Assembly (NCBI RefSeq): GCF_000315425.1
Contig: NZ_JH992923.1
Location: 455,887 to 519,886, forward strand
Length of the DNA stretch: 64,000 bases
Reading direction: 5' to 3'
DNA from: Massilia timonae CCUG 45783
Lineage (GTDB): Bacteria; Pseudomonadota; Gammaproteobacteria; Burkholderiales; Burkholderiaceae_D
Shown: one piece after another, positions 47,754 through 58,137 of the stretch
Layout of the letters: each line of letters begins with the position of its first letter
Numbering within the stretch: position 1 is the stretch's first letter
Notes under the pieces: model-generated
The model's input: the letters and a program-made list of their open reading frames with translations, nothing else
Databases searched by the model: none
What the model was told of the DNA's origin: nothing
Translations under genes and position numbers: made by a program

Positions 47754-50700
47754 TCACTCCACCACGACCGCGCTGCTGCCTCCACCGGCGGGTCGCACCA
47801 GCACCTTGGTCGCGATCCGCTCGGTCATCTCCTGCACGTGCGAGATCACGCCGACCTTGCGGCCCATCGATTGCAGCGCGTCCAGGGCGTCCATCGCCAC
47901 CCCCAGCGTTTCGCTGTCGAGGCTGCCGAAGCCCTCGTCGATGAACAGCGATTCGACCCGCACCCGGTTCGAGGACAGCGAGGCCAGGCCCAGCGCCAGC
48001 GCCAGCGACACCAGGAACGATTCGCCGCCCGACAGCGAGTTCACCGAGCGCACTTCGCCGCCCATGTCCTGGTCGCGCACCATCAGCGCCAGCGACGGCA
48101 TGCCCTGGTAGCTGACGCGCTCCAGGCGGTAGCGCCGGGCCAGCTGCTTCAGGTGCTCGTTGGCATAGCCGAGCAGCACGTCGAGCGTGAATTGCTGGGC
48201 GTAGTTGCGGAACTTCTTGCCGTCGCTGGAGCCGATCAGCTCCGACAGCTTGCCCCAGCGCTGCTCGAGCGCCTGCTGGCGCTCGATCTCGGCCAGGCTC
48301 GATTCGGCCTGGCGCCGTCGCTCGTCGTCCTGCAGCGCACGCAGGCGCAACGCGGTCGCCGCTTCGATCGACGCCTGGCGTTCGACGACCAGCGCGTCGA
48401 AGGTGGCCTTGACCGCCTCGAACGGTTGGCCTTCCCGCGGCGCCGACTCGAGATGCGCCGCACGCTGGGCGCGCCGTTCGGACAGGACCACGGTGGCATT
48501 GGCGACCCCGGTCTCGATGGCGTTCAGGGCGCTGCGCTCCTGCGCCAGCCAGGCGGCGCCGACCTGCAGCAGGCGCGCCAGTTCGTCGGTGTCCCCGATG
48601 TCGTCCAGGCCGTCGGCCTGGCGCCGGTAGTCTTCCAGCCATTCGGCCAGTTGCGCGCTGGCCGTGGCGCCAGCCCCGTCGAGTTCCGCGATGCGCTCGA
48701 TGAGCTGGGCCTGCGCGGTGCGGGCCCGGGTCTCGGCCTGCGCCGCCTCATTGGCGGCTTGCTGGCGCGCCGCTACCTGCGCGCGCGCCGCGCTCACGGC
48801 GGTGGTCAGTTCGCGTTCGACTTCGGCCGCCGCGCGCCCTTGCCACAAGGCGGCGCGCGCTGCGCGTTTCGCGCCCAATTCGCCGTCGATGCGCTCGAAC
48901 TCGAAGGCCAGCCGGGCGCCGGCCGCGTCGATTTCGGCGATGCGCGCCTGGAGCGCGTTCGCCTCGACTTCGAGGGTCGCGCTCGCGGCGGCGCCGCGCG
49001 CCTGGGCCTCGGTCTGCTCGCGCCACCCGGCGGCTTCGGCGGCGCGGGCCTGGCTCCAGGCGACGGGATCGTGGCGCCAGGCCGTCTGCCAGCCGTCGCC
49101 GTGGGCGGCGGCCATGGCGGGGTCTAGTTCGGCCAGCAGGGCGTCCAGTTGCGTGGTTGCCGCCTGCTGGCCGGCGTCCAGCGTTTTCAGTTCGCTCTGC
49201 AGGCGGGTCGCCGTTTCGCGCTCGGCCTCGGCATTGCCGCGCAGCCGCGCCAGCACCGACTGCGCGCCGTCGACGTCGCGCTGGGCCGCGTCGCGTGCGC
49301 TGGCGGCGGCGCGCAGGGCCTGTTCGCGTCGCGCCAGCGCATCGAGGGCGTCGCGCAAGGCGCCGCGTTGAGCGCCGAACCAGTCGCCGCGTTCCTGTTC
49401 GCCCGGCGCCTCGGCCGCCAGCGGATCGGCATCCCAGGCATCAAGCAGGCCGGCGATCTGGAGATCGATCGCCGCGCGGTCCTGGGCAAGCGCCGCAAGC
49501 CGTTCCTGGGCGGCGGCGAGGGCGGCGCCATGGGCCGCCTGCAGCGCGCCATTCTCGCGCACGCGCAGGCGGCAGCCGTCGACCTCGGCCCGCAGGCCCG
49601 TCAGCATCGCCTTCAGCGTCGCATCCTGGTGGGCGTAGGGGTGGTCGAGGGCGCCGCACACGGGGCAGGGGTCGTCGTCCACCAGGTTCGCGCGCAGTTG
49701 CTCCACATTGGCGGCGCACGCCAGTTCGGCGGCGCTCAGCGAGCGTTCGGCCTGCGCCATCGCCGCTTCCAGTGCCGGCGCGGCGGCGCGCGCCTCCTGC
49801 AGGGCGCGTTCGGCGCCTGCCGCGGCGGTCGCGGCGCGGTCCGCTTCGCGCGCGAGTCCGGCCAGCGTGTCGCGCGCCGCCGACAGGTCGAGCCAGGCGC
49901 GTTCGGCCGCCGCCAGCCGTTCGCGGCGTCCTTCCAGCTGCTGGCGCTCGGCGCCGATCGCCTCGGCGTCGAACTCCCCGAGCGCCGCCATCGCCGCGCG
50001 CCGGTTCGCCTCCAGCAGGTCGAGACGTTCGATGGCCTGCGCCAGCGCGCCGGCCGCCTGGGCGTCGCGTCCGAGCGCCTGGTCGGCCGCCGTGCGGGTG
50101 GCCGTCAGCGCCGCTGCGCCGGAAGAGAGGGCGGCTTGCGCCTGGCCGGCCTGGCGCAGCAGGCGTTCCCATTGCGCCCAAGCGGTGGCCACGGCTTCGT
50201 GCCGCGACTGCGCCGCCAGCCAAGCGGCGGCGGCCTCCACAAGGCCACGCGCGCGCGCGAGTTCTTCGGATTTCGCCCCATGCCGGACCCGCGCCTCGCG
50301 GGCCTGCTGGCGCGCCGCTTCCAGCGCAGTCTTGGCCTGGGCATGGCCGGGAGCGAGCGTCTCGAGCGCCGCATCCAGGGCCTTGGCCTGGTCGAGTTGC
50401 GGGGCGGCGGCGCGCAGCTGCTCTTCGAAGGCGTCGAGGCGCGCGATGGCGGCGTCGACGTCGGCATTGCTCACGCGGCGCGCTTCGAGCGCCGCCGCCA
50501 GCTCGGCTTCGAGCTTCGCGACCGAAGAATGTGCCTGGCGCCGTTCGGTTTCCAGGCGCTGGACCTCGGTCGCCAGCGGCCGTGCCGGCTGCACCGCTTC
50601 CAGCGTGGCCAGGCGCTGGCGCCGTTCGGCGGCCGCGGCGCGCTCGCTGTTGGCGGCGGCCAGCGCTTCCTCGGCCTGGGCCTGGGCGCGCCCGAGCTTG

Positions 50701-51503
50701 TCGAGCTCCTGGTGCCAGCGCAGCTGCTGTTCCAGCAGGGCGTGGCGGCTGTCGAGCGCCTCACGCGCGGCGTCGGCGGCGCCGCGCTCGAGGTCGAGTT
50801 GGGCGCGTTCGCCTGGCGCCAGCGGCGCCACATTGGCCAGCTTGGCCTGCAGCGCCTGGGTGCGCTGCTGTTCGAGCTTGTAGCGCTCGAAGGCGCGGCG
50901 CGAGATCTCGCTGTAGACCGTGGTGCCGGTCAGGGTCTCGAGCAGCTCGCCGCGTTCGTTCTCGTCGGTCTTCAAGAATGCCGAGAACTCGTTCTGGGCC
51001 AGCAGCACGGCGCGTGTGAACTGCTCGAACGACAGGCCGATGCGCTGCACGATCTCCGCCGCCACTTCGGTCTTGGTGCCGCCGATCGGCGCGAGTTCCG
51101 GCAGGCGGTGCAGGCTCATCTTGGCCGGCTGCAGCGCGCCGCCCGGCTTGTTGTAAGAGCGGCGCACGCTCCAGCGCGCGCGGTAGCGTCCGTCGTCGCT
51201 GCCGACGAAGTCGACTTCGGCCCAGGCCTCGGCCGCGCCGCGCCGCAGCAGGGTGCGCGGATCGAGCGCCGAGACGGTGTCGCCGCCCACGTCCGGCAAC
51301 TGGCTGCCGGCGCGCTTGAGCATGCGCGGGGTGGCGTCGTACAGCGCCAGGCACAGGGCGTCAAGCAGGGTGCTTTTTCCGGCGCCGGTGGGGCCGCTGA
51401 TGGCGAACAGGCCGCTGCTGGCCAGCGGTCCGGATTCGAAGTCGACCGCGAATTCGCCCGCCAGCGAAGCCAGGTTCTTGCCGCTGATGCGAAGGATCTT
51501 CAT
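47754..51503 (-). CDS. sbcC: exonuclease subunit SbcC
   Basis: 1249-residue SMC-like ATPase that with SbcD forms the Mre11/Rad50-type nuclease cutting DNA hairpins and blocked ends. Walker A GPTGAGKST at residues 37-45; long Ala/Gln/Arg-rich coiled coils; zinc hook CPVCG near residue 613; ABC signature NSLSGGESFLVSLALALGLAS and Walker B SLFIDEGFGSLD near the C-terminus. ATG 51503 overlaps the sbcD stop as ATGA. Confidence 0.96.
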   Translation of the reverse strand: MKILRISGKNLASLAGEFAVDFESGPLASSGLFAISGPTGAGKSTLLDALCLALYDATPRMLKRAGSQLPDVGGDTVSALDPRTLLRRGAAEAWAEVDFVGSDDGRYRARWSVRRSYNKPGGALQPAKMSLHRLPELAPIGGTKTEVAAEIVQRIGLSFEQFTRAVLLAQNEFSAFLKTDENERGELLETLTGTTVYSEISRRAFERYKLEQQRTQALQAKLANVAPLAPGERAQLDLERGAADAAREALDSRHALLEQQLRWHQELDKLGRAQAQAEEALAAANSERAAAAERRQRLATLEAVQPARPLATEVQRLETERRQAHSSVAKLEAELAAALEARRVSNADVDAAIARLDAFEEQLRAAAPQLDQAKALDAALETLAPGHAQAKTALEAARQQAREARVRHGAKSEELARARGLVEAAAAWLAAQSRHEAVATAWAQWERLLRQAGQAQAALSSGAAALTATRTAADQALGRDAQAAGALAQAIERLDLLEANRRAAMAALGEFDAEAIGAERQQLEGRRERLAAAERAWLDLSAARDTLAGLAREADRAATAAAGAERALQEARAAAPALEAAMAQAERSLSAAELACAANVEQLRANLVDDDPCPVCGALDHPYAHQDATLKAMLTGLRAEVDGCRLRVRENGALQAAHGAALAAAQERLAALAQDRAAIDLQIAGLLDAWDADPLAAEAPGEQERGDWFGAQRGALRDALDALARREQALRAAASARDAAQRDVDGAQSVLARLRGNAEAERETATRLQSELKTLDAGQQAATTQLDALLAELDPAMAAAHGDGWQTAWRHDPVAWSQARAAEAAGWREQTEAQARGAAASATLEVEANALQARIAEIDAAGARLAFEFERIDGELGAKRAARAALWQGRAAAEVERELTTAVSAARAQVAARQQAANEAAQAETRARTAQAQLIERIAELDGAGATASAQLAEWLEDYRRQADGLDDIGDTDELARLLQVGAAWLAQERSALNAIETGVANATVVLSERRAQRAAHLESAPREGQPFEAVKATFDALVVERQASIEAATALRLRALQDDERRRQAESSLAEIERQQALEQRWGKLSELIGSSDGKKFRNYAQQFTLDVLLGYANEHLKQLARRYRLERVSYQGMPSLALMVRDQDMGGEVRSVNSLSGGESFLVSLALALGLASLSSNRVRVESLFIDEGFGSLDSETLGVAMDALDALQSMGRKVGVISHVQEMTERIATKVLVRPAGGGSSAVVVE

Positions 51504-52771
51504 CGCGCCTCTCCTTCCACGGCGTGGAACAGTTCGGCGAACGATTCGATCTGTTCCGGCGGCGCCTCATCGCCATATTTTTGCCGCCACAGGCGGCGGA
51601 AGATATCGTCCGGCTGCAGCTGCGCCAACTGGTCCAGGCTCAGCGCTTCGGCCTCGTCGCTTGCTGCGACCAGCTTGCGCGTCGGCTCGATCTTGGCCAG
51701 CTTCACGGGCTTGCCCGCCAGGACCGCCTCGATGCGGGCGCGCAGGCCCGGCTCGGGGCCGTCCAGCAGCACCCGCACTTCGAGATAGGGCCAGGCCTGC
51801 TGCGGCAGATCCGGGTCCAGTGCCAATGCCTCCAGCGCCGCCAGCGCTGCTTCGAGCGGGGCAGGCAGGGCCGGCACGCGCAGCAGCTGCACCGGACGCG
51901 GCACGTACAACGGTTCGACTGCGGCGGCCCTGGCGCCGTCGAGATCGATGCGCAGCACCTGGTGCCGGTAGCCGACCTCGGAGAACGACAGCGGCAGCGG
52001 GCTGCCGCAATAGCGCACGTGTTCGAGGCCGCCGACGCGCTGGGCCAGGTGCAGGTGGCCCAGCGCCGCATAGGCGATGCTATCGTCGAACATGCTGACC
52101 GGCAGGGCTTCGCTGCCGCCGATCACGATGCGGCGCTCGGAGTCTTCGGACGGCTGGCTTTTCGCCATATGGCAGTGGCCCATGGCGACGATGGCCTGGC
52201 CCGCGGCGGCCCGTTCGCGCGCCAGCGCATGCGCCTGGCGGTAGAGCAGGGCGGCGCCGTGCAGATAGGGGTCGTTTGGCGCGGCCTCGGCCGGGTCGAC
52301 GCCTTCGGCCGCGCGCAGGCGCGGCAGGTCGCCGGGACGCAGGAAGGGCACGGCCAGGCACCAGGCCGCGGTCTGGCCGTCGCGGTCGCGCAGCGGCACC
52401 AGCAGGCGCTCCAGGTCGATCTCGCCGTCGCCGCGGCGCAGGACGTTGCCGACCACGATCGTGCCATGGGCTTCGAGCAGCGGCGTCGGCGCCTCCAGCC
52501 GGCCCGGCGAATCGTGGTTGCCGGCGATGACCACCACCTGCAGGTGCGGCACGCGGGCGCGCGCCTGCTGCAGGAAGCGGTACAGCTGGCGCTGGGCGCT
52601 CGAGGACGGATTGGCGGTGTCGAAGATGTCGCCCGCGATCAGGAGCACGTCGATGCGCTCTTGCACCAGCGTGTCGGCGAGCCAGTCGAGGAAGCACTGG
52701 TGTTCGTAGGTCCGGTCGTGATTGTGCAGGGTCTGGCCGAGGTGCCAGTCGGAGGTGTGCAGCAGCCGCAT
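51500..52771 (-). CDS. sbcD: exonuclease subunit SbcD
   Basis: 423-residue metallophosphoesterase nuclease. Metal-binding motifs: HTSDWHLGQ at residues 5-13, AGDIFD, AGNHDSP, GHCHMAK and ALGHLHLAQ. First gene of sbcDC; no strong ribosome site is seen before ATG 52771. Confidence 0.96.
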   Translation of the reverse strand: MRLLHTSDWHLGQTLHNHDRTYEHQCFLDWLADTLVQERIDVLLIAGDIFDTANPSSSAQRQLYRFLQQARARVPHLQVVVIAGNHDSPGRLEAPTPLLEAHGTIVVGNVLRRGDGEIDLERLLVPLRDRDGQTAAWCLAVPFLRPGDLPRLRAAEGVDPAEAAPNDPYLHGAALLYRQAHALARERAAAGQAIVAMGHCHMAKSQPSEDSERRIVIGGSEALPVSMFDDSIAYAALGHLHLAQRVGGLEHVRYCGSPLPLSFSEVGYRHQVLRIDLDGARAAAVEPLYVPRPVQLLRVPALPAPLEAALAALEALALDPDLPQQAWPYLEVRVLLDGPEPGLRARIEAVLAGKPVKLAKIEPTRKLVAASDEAEALSLDQLAQLQPDDIFRRLWRQKYGDEAPPEQIESFAELFHAVEGEAR

Positions 52772-52891
52772 GAGAGACTCGAGAAAGGTGGATCGACAAA
52801 TCGGCGCCTACTATAACGCAGCCGAGCGCTCGTCTGCTGGAGAATGCCGGGACGGTTGACGCAATGTTGCCCAAACGGTCAGAATGGTTGG

Positions 52892-54124
52892 ATGAGCGAA
52901 CTGACCTTGTCGATCGGCGCCGCGCGCGCACTGCACCTGGCGGCCCAGGGACTGGCGACGGCGCGCCGCCGCCGCGCCGGCAAGGACGACGTGCTGGCCG
53001 CGATCCGGCGCATGCGCATGCTGCAGATCGACACCATCAGCGTGGTCGCGCGCAGTCCCTACCTGGTGCTGTGGAGCCGGCTGGGCGACTACGATCCGGC
53101 CTGGCTCGACGAGCTGCTGGCCGAAGGTCACCTGTTCGAATACTGGGCCCACGAAGCCTGCTTCCTGCCGATCGAGGACTATGGCCTGTACCGGCACCGC
53201 ATGCTGGATCCGGAGGCGATGGGCTGGAAGTATTCGGCGCGCTGGATGCGCGAGCGCGCCGACGAGGTGGCGCGGCTGGTCGAGCATATCCGCGCCGGCG
53301 GGCCGGTGCGGGCCGCCGACTTCGCGCGCCAGGACGGCAAGTCGGGCGGCTGGTGGGAGTGGAAGCCCGAGAAGCGCTCGCTCGAGGTCCTGTTCACGGC
53401 CGGCGCCCTGATGATCGCGCGCCGCCACAACTTCCAGCGCGTGTACGACCTGGCCGAGCGCGTCCATCCGACCTGGCACGACGACCGGATGCCGGCGCTG
53501 GACACGGTGCGGCGCGAATTCGCGCTGCGCACCGTGCACGCGCTCGGCCTGGCGCGGGCGGCGTGGATCCCGGACTACCACCGCACGCGCCGGCCGCACG
53601 TCGATCCGGCGCGGCTGGCCCACGAGGGCTTGCTGGTCGCGGCCCGGGTCGAGGGCTGGCGCGACCCGGTCTACATCCACCCCGAGCACCTGGGGCTGGC
53701 GCGCCAGGCGGCGGACGGCGCGTTGGCCTCGAGCCTGACCACCTTGCTGTCGCCGTTCGACCCGGTGGTGTGGGACCGCCGCCGCGCGCTCGAGCTGTTC
53801 GGCTTCGACTACCGGCTCGAGTGCTACACCCCGGCGGCCAAGCGCCGCTACGGCTATTTCACCCTGCCGATCCTGCGCCGCGGCGCCCTGGTCGGCCGCA
53901 TCGACGCCAAGGCGCACCGCAAGCAGGGCGTGTTCGAACTGCGCAGCGTGGCGCTGGAGCCCGGCGTGCGCCCGAGCGCCGGCCTGGCGCGCGACGTCGC
54001 CGGGGCCGTGGCCCGCTGCGCCGGCTGGCACGGCTGCCCACGGATCGCGGTGGCAGGCAGCGACCCGGCCGCTTTCGGTAACATGTTGGAAGGGCATGTT
54101 GTAGAGGAAATTCACCCCGACTGA
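52892..54124 (+). CDS. ycaQ: YcaQ/AlkX-type winged-helix DNA glycosylase
   Basis: 410 residues from ATG 52892 (longer open frame to 52844 has no ribosome site), the same length as E. coli YcaQ. The family (HTH_42) unhooks interstrand DNA crosslinks and alkylated bases. The catalytic QxD motif is present as Gln45-Ile-Asp47 in MLQIDTISVVARSPYLVLWSRLG. Divergent from sbcDC, so two DNA-repair units share this 120-bp region. Confidence 0.88.
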   Translation: MSELTLSIGAARALHLAAQGLATARRRRAGKDDVLAAIRRMRMLQIDTISVVARSPYLVLWSRLGDYDPAWLDELLAEGHLFEYWAHEACFLPIEDYGLYRHRMLDPEAMGWKYSARWMRERADEVARLVEHIRAGGPVRAADFARQDGKSGGWWEWKPEKRSLEVLFTAGALMIARRHNFQRVYDLAERVHPTWHDDRMPALDTVRREFALRTVHALGLARAAWIPDYHRTRRPHVDPARLAHEGLLVAARVEGWRDPVYIHPEHLGLARQAADGALASSLTTLLSPFDPVVWDRRRALELFGFDYRLECYTPAAKRRYGYFTLPILRRGALVGRIDAKAHRKQGVFELRSVALEPGVRPSAGLARDVAGAVARCAGWHGCPRIAVAGSDPAAFGNMLEGHVVEEIHPD

Positions 54125-54324
54125 CCTCGCTCGCATTGTGAAATCGGGTTTGAGCAATGTCAAACCTACTGACCTTCTTCTCTCTACACTACGAAGTTCC
54201 TGTCGGCCGGCGCATGACAAGCCAGGAACGCAAACCACTGCCGGCTACCCCTATAAAGCATCCCCGACCGCCCCAGGCGTGGATTTTCCACGCGCGCCGG
54301 AGGAGCAAATTGAGAGGAGACACC

Positions 54325-54921
54325 ATGCTGACATCAACCTATACGCTGGTCGCCTTGTCCGTCGAGCAGGCCCGCGCGCGGATCGAGGTGCAGGCGTTGC
54401 TCGAACGCTGGCGACCTTGCGCCTGGTGGGGCGAACCGCCCGCGATGCGCCAGTACCAACAGGCGTGCGATGCGCTGCGCCAGGTCTGCGATGCCTGTCA
54501 CTGGCGCAAGCTCGACAAGTTCGTGCTGCCGGCGCTGCGCCGCTGCGGCGAGGACGCCGCCCGCCTGGTGGCCGAGCTGGATGGGTTGAGCCGGCAGGCG
54601 CTCGACGCGCGCCAGGCGGCGCAGGCCGCCGCTGTCCTCGGCGATCCCGGCTGCCTGGCGGCGCTCGAACGCTGCTGCCAGCTGCTGCTCGAACGGCTCG
54701 AGCGCGAAGAGCGCGAACTGCTGCCGATGGCGCGCACCACGATCCCGGGCGAGGTCTGGTTCGCCATCGCCAACCAGATGCTGGCGCACGATGCGCACCA
54801 GAGCGAAAGCCGGGGTGAAAGCCGTGGCGACGGGCGCGGCGCCGACATCGGCGTGATGCGGGCCTTGCCGCCATCTGAGCTTTCTCCGAGGCAAAAGCAC
54901 GCCTTGCCGCTGGTAAACTGA
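54325..54921 (+). CDS. hemerythrin-like HHE-type protein, histidine-poor
   Basis: 198 residues from ATG 54325 (GAGGAGA 4 nt upstream); the longer open frame from 54157 lacks a ribosome site. The middle region resembles an HHE helical bundle, with the late helix LLLERLEREERELLPMA and then VWFAIANQML. Most iron-ligand histidines of hemerythrin are not visible, so metal binding is doubtful. The C-terminal ~30 residues are polar. Not otherwise recognised. Confidence 0.65.
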   Translation: MLTSTYTLVALSVEQARARIEVQALLERWRPCAWWGEPPAMRQYQQACDALRQVCDACHWRKLDKFVLPALRRCGEDAARLVAELDGLSRQALDARQAAQAAAVLGDPGCLAALERCCQLLLERLEREERELLPMARTTIPGEVWFAIANQMLAHDAHQSESRGESRGDGRGADIGVMRALPPSELSPRQKHALPLVN

Positions 54922-55000
54922 GAAGCGTCGCCGGGCCGGACATGCCGAACGATACCGGGGTTCTTTGCTATGATGGGAGTTTTGGAAGTGCGATTTCATC

Positions 55001-57682
55001 ATGTTCGAATTCCTATTCAAGCGGCAGGGCGGGAAATCGGCCACGTCCGGCGACAAGCCGGAGGCCAGGCCTGCCGCGGCGAAGGCTTCCGCGACGGCCG
55101 GCGCCAAGGCCGGCGCCGGCAAGTCGGGCAGCGCGCCGTCCGCGCCGGCCCCTGATGCGCAGGCTGCACGTGCGGCGCTCGCCGATGCCCGCGCGCGCCA
55201 GGCCGAACGGCTCAAGGGGCTGGGCGCCGACGAAGCGGCCGCCGTCGATTTCATCCTCCAATCCGAATTCTCCGAACTGCGTCTCGCCGCGGCCGAACTG
55301 GTCCACGGGCGCGAGCACCTCGAGCGCGTGCATGCGGCGATGCGCAACGTCGACCGCCGCGTCGCCAAGCTGGTGCAGGGCAGGCTGGACGCGATCCGCC
55401 ACCACGAATCCGAACTGCGCCGCGGCGAAGAGACGCTGGCCCAGGCCAGGTCGCTGCTGAGCGATGCCCTCCTGACCCCGAACCACGTGGCCGAGCTGGA
55501 CCGCAAATGGTCGGTCATCCGCGCTCCCGAGCTGGCAGCCGACTTCGACACGGTGCGCGCCGAGCTCGGCCGTCGTCTCGCAGCGCAGGTCGCGCTGCAG
55601 CGCGCCATGATCGACCGCCTGGCCGTCTTGCGCGGCCTCGAGGCGGCCGGGCTGGACGCGGCCGCGCTGGCCGCGCGCCTGGCCGGGCTGCAGCAGGAGC
55701 AAGAGGCGGCCCTGGTCGATCCCGGCCACGCCTCGCTGCCGCGCGCCCTGGTGGCCGAATTCGCGACCGAACACGCGCGCCTGACCGCCAGCTTGGCAAC
55801 CATCGAGCAAGACCAGGCCGCGCTGGCCGCGCGCGAGGCCGCCCTGAGCGCATGGCAAGCCCAGGCCCCGGCCGAACTCAAGCACGAGACCTTGCGCAGG
55901 GAGTGGCAGCGCCTGCCGGCCCTGCCGGCGCACGCCGCCGGCGCCGCCCTGCAGGCGCGTTTCGATGCGCTGCTCGCAAGCCTGCCGCAGGAAGCACGTC
56001 CGCCCAAGCCGGCGCCGGCCGCGAAGGACGGGGCGAAAGAGGGCGGCAAAGAGGGCGCCAAAGAGGGCGCCAGGCCGGCCGCGCGCGGCGCCGACCAGGC
56101 CTTCCTCGACAAGCTGGATGCGCTCGAAGCCGCCTTGCAGCAGGGCTCCCTCGGCACCGCCGCCGAGCTCGACAAGGCGCTGAAGGAAGCCAAGGACAAG
56201 GGCATGCGCCTTTCCGCGCCGCAGGCCGACCACCTGGCCCATCTGCGCGCCGAGCTCAAGCGGCTGTCGGATTGGGCGCGCTGGGGCGGCAACGTCTCGC
56301 GCGAAGAACTGATCAAGACCGTCGAAGCGCTGCCGACCCAGGGCCTGGCGATGGCCGAGCTGGCCAAGAAGGTGGGCAGCATGCGCGATCGCTGGAAAGC
56401 CCTGGACAGCCTGTCCGGCCCCGCGCCGCGCAGCCTGTGGGAGCGCTTCGACGCCGCCTGCAGCGCCGCCTATGCGCCGGCCGCGGCCCACTTCAGGCAG
56501 CTGGCCGACGAGCGCCACGCCAACGCGGCGCGCGGCCAGGCCCTGGTCGAGGAAGCCCAGGCCGAGATCGGGCGCCTGCAATCGGGCGAGGCCGACTGGA
56601 AACACGTGTCCGGCACCGTGCAGCGCCTGCGCACCGCCTGGAGCCACCTGGGCGCGGTCGACCGCAAGGAAAAGAAGCGCCTGGACGCGCTGTTCGCCGA
56701 CGCGCTGACCACCTTGCAACGTCCGCTCGAAGACCAGCGCAAGGTCGAGATCGCGGTGCGCGAGCAGCTGATCGAAGAAGTGCGCAAGCTCGACCCGCAC
56801 GAGCGCCATGCGGTGGACATGCTGCGCGAGCTGCAGGCGCGCTGGCAAGAGCACGCGCGCGCGTTGCCGCTCGAGCGCAAGGCCGAGCAGGCGCTGTGGC
56901 AGCGCTTCCGCGGCGCCTGCGACGCGCTGTTCGCCGCGCGCAAGGAGCAGGCGCATGCGGCCGACAGCGAGCGCCGCGCCCACGAGGCGGCCAAGGAAGC
57001 ACTGTGCGAACGCCTGGAGGCCGCCGCGCCGGACGCCACGCCTGCCAACGTCGGCAAGCTGCTGCGCGAGGCGGCGGCCGAGTGGAATGCGATCGGCCCG
57101 GTGCCGCGCGCCCACGAGGCGCGCATCGACAAGCGCTATCACGCCGCCGTCGCCAGGGTGCAGCAGCATGCCGACGCCGCGCGCCGCGCCCAGGATACGG
57201 TCCTGGCCGGCGCCGTGCGCGACAAGCTGCGCCTGGTCCAGGCGCTCGAGACGGCGCTGGCCAATCCCGCCGCCCATACCCATGATTCGGACTGGCGCGG
57301 GCGCTGGGACGCCATGCTGGCGCTCGAGGGCGGCTACGAGCCGATCCTGCGCGCGCGCTTCGACGCCGCGCTGGCGGCCCTGGATGCGTCCGAAATCGAG
57401 CGCGCCGCCTACGTGCGCACGATGGAAGACAATCGCGGGCGCCTGCTGAACGACTTGCTGCGCCTGGAAATCGCGGCCGGCATCGACAGCGGCCCCGAAT
57501 TCGCGCGCGAACGCCTGCGCCTGCAGGTCGAGGTGCTGCAAAGCTCCCTCAAGTCGGGCCAGAAGCCCGGCGCGCAGGCGGCCGGGCTGCGCGCGCTGCT
57601 GGCGCTGCCGGCCCTGCTCGACGTGCGCACCGAGACCCGCATCGAACACCTGTTGTTGCGCCAGCCGAAGGACAATCCATGA
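55001..57682 (+). CDS. DUF349 domain protein
   Basis: 893 residues, mostly alpha-helical. A low-complexity Ala/Lys/Gly linker near residues 15-55 and another (KDGAKEGGKEGAKEG) near 345 separate helical blocks. At least four DUF349-like repeats are visible, for example ADWKHVSGTVQRLRTAWSHLG and RWKALDSLSGPAPRSLWERFD. Function unknown in this phylum; some members have been linked to ribosome or stress functions. The stop overlaps the moaE ATG. Confidence 0.85.
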   Translation: MFEFLFKRQGGKSATSGDKPEARPAAAKASATAGAKAGAGKSGSAPSAPAPDAQAARAALADARARQAERLKGLGADEAAAVDFILQSEFSELRLAAAELVHGREHLERVHAAMRNVDRRVAKLVQGRLDAIRHHESELRRGEETLAQARSLLSDALLTPNHVAELDRKWSVIRAPELAADFDTVRAELGRRLAAQVALQRAMIDRLAVLRGLEAAGLDAAALAARLAGLQQEQEAALVDPGHASLPRALVAEFATEHARLTASLATIEQDQAALAAREAALSAWQAQAPAELKHETLRREWQRLPALPAHAAGAALQARFDALLASLPQEARPPKPAPAAKDGAKEGGKEGAKEGARPAARGADQAFLDKLDALEAALQQGSLGTAAELDKALKEAKDKGMRLSAPQADHLAHLRAELKRLSDWARWGGNVSREELIKTVEALPTQGLAMAELAKKVGSMRDRWKALDSLSGPAPRSLWERFDAACSAAYAPAAAHFRQLADERHANAARGQALVEEAQAEIGRLQSGEADWKHVSGTVQRLRTAWSHLGAVDRKEKKRLDALFADALTTLQRPLEDQRKVEIAVREQLIEEVRKLDPHERHAVDMLRELQARWQEHARALPLERKAEQALWQRFRGACDALFAARKEQAHAADSERRAHEAAKEALCERLEAAAPDATPANVGKLLREAAAEWNAIGPVPRAHEARIDKRYHAAVARVQQHADAARRAQDTVLAGAVRDKLRLVQALETALANPAAHTHDSDWRGRWDAMLALEGGYEPILRARFDAALAALDASEIERAAYVRTMEDNRGRLLNDLLRLEIAAGIDSGPEFARERLRLQVEVLQSSLKSGQKPGAQAAGLRALLALPALLDVRTETRIEHLLLRQPKDNP

Positions 57683-58137
57683 ACGAAGTACGGGTACAGG
57701 CCGGGGATTTCGACCTCGGCCAGGAAGTGGCGCGCCTGCGCGCGAACGATGCGCGCATCGGCGCCGTGGTGTCGTTCGTCGGCACCGTGCGTGACTTGAA
57801 CGATGGCGCGAAGGTCTCCGAGATGGAGCTGGAACACTATCCGGGCATGACAGAAAAGTCGCTGGAAGCGATCGCGGCGCGCGCCTGCGAGCGTTGGCCC
57901 CTGTACGGCACCCTGGTCATCCACCGTGTCGGCCCATTGGCCCCGCTGGACCAGATCGTGCTGGTCGCCTGCAGCGCCGCCCATCGGGGAGATGCCTTCG
58001 CGGCCTGCGAGTTCATCATGGACTACCTCAAGACCGAGGCGCCGTTCTGGAAGAAAGAGCAGACGCCGGACGGCGCGCGCTGGGTCGACGCCCGCGTCAC
58101 CGACGACAGCGCGAAGGCCAGGTGGGAAGCGCCCTGA
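57679..58137 (+). CDS. moaE: molybdopterin synthase catalytic subunit
   Basis: 152 residues. MoaE motifs: SFVGTVRDLNDG, LEHYPGMTEKSL, RVGPLAPLDQIVLV, AHRGDAFAACEFIMDYLKTEAPFWKKE with the active-site Lys. It adds sulphur to cyclic pyranopterin with MoaD, which is not adjacent. AAGGA precedes the start; ATGA overlap with the DUF349 gene. Confidence 0.95.
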   Translation: MNEVRVQAGDFDLGQEVARLRANDARIGAVVSFVGTVRDLNDGAKVSEMELEHYPGMTEKSLEAIAARACERWPLYGTLVIHRVGPLAPLDQIVLVACSAAHRGDAFAACEFIMDYLKTEAPFWKKEQTPDGARWVDARVTDDSAKARWEAP

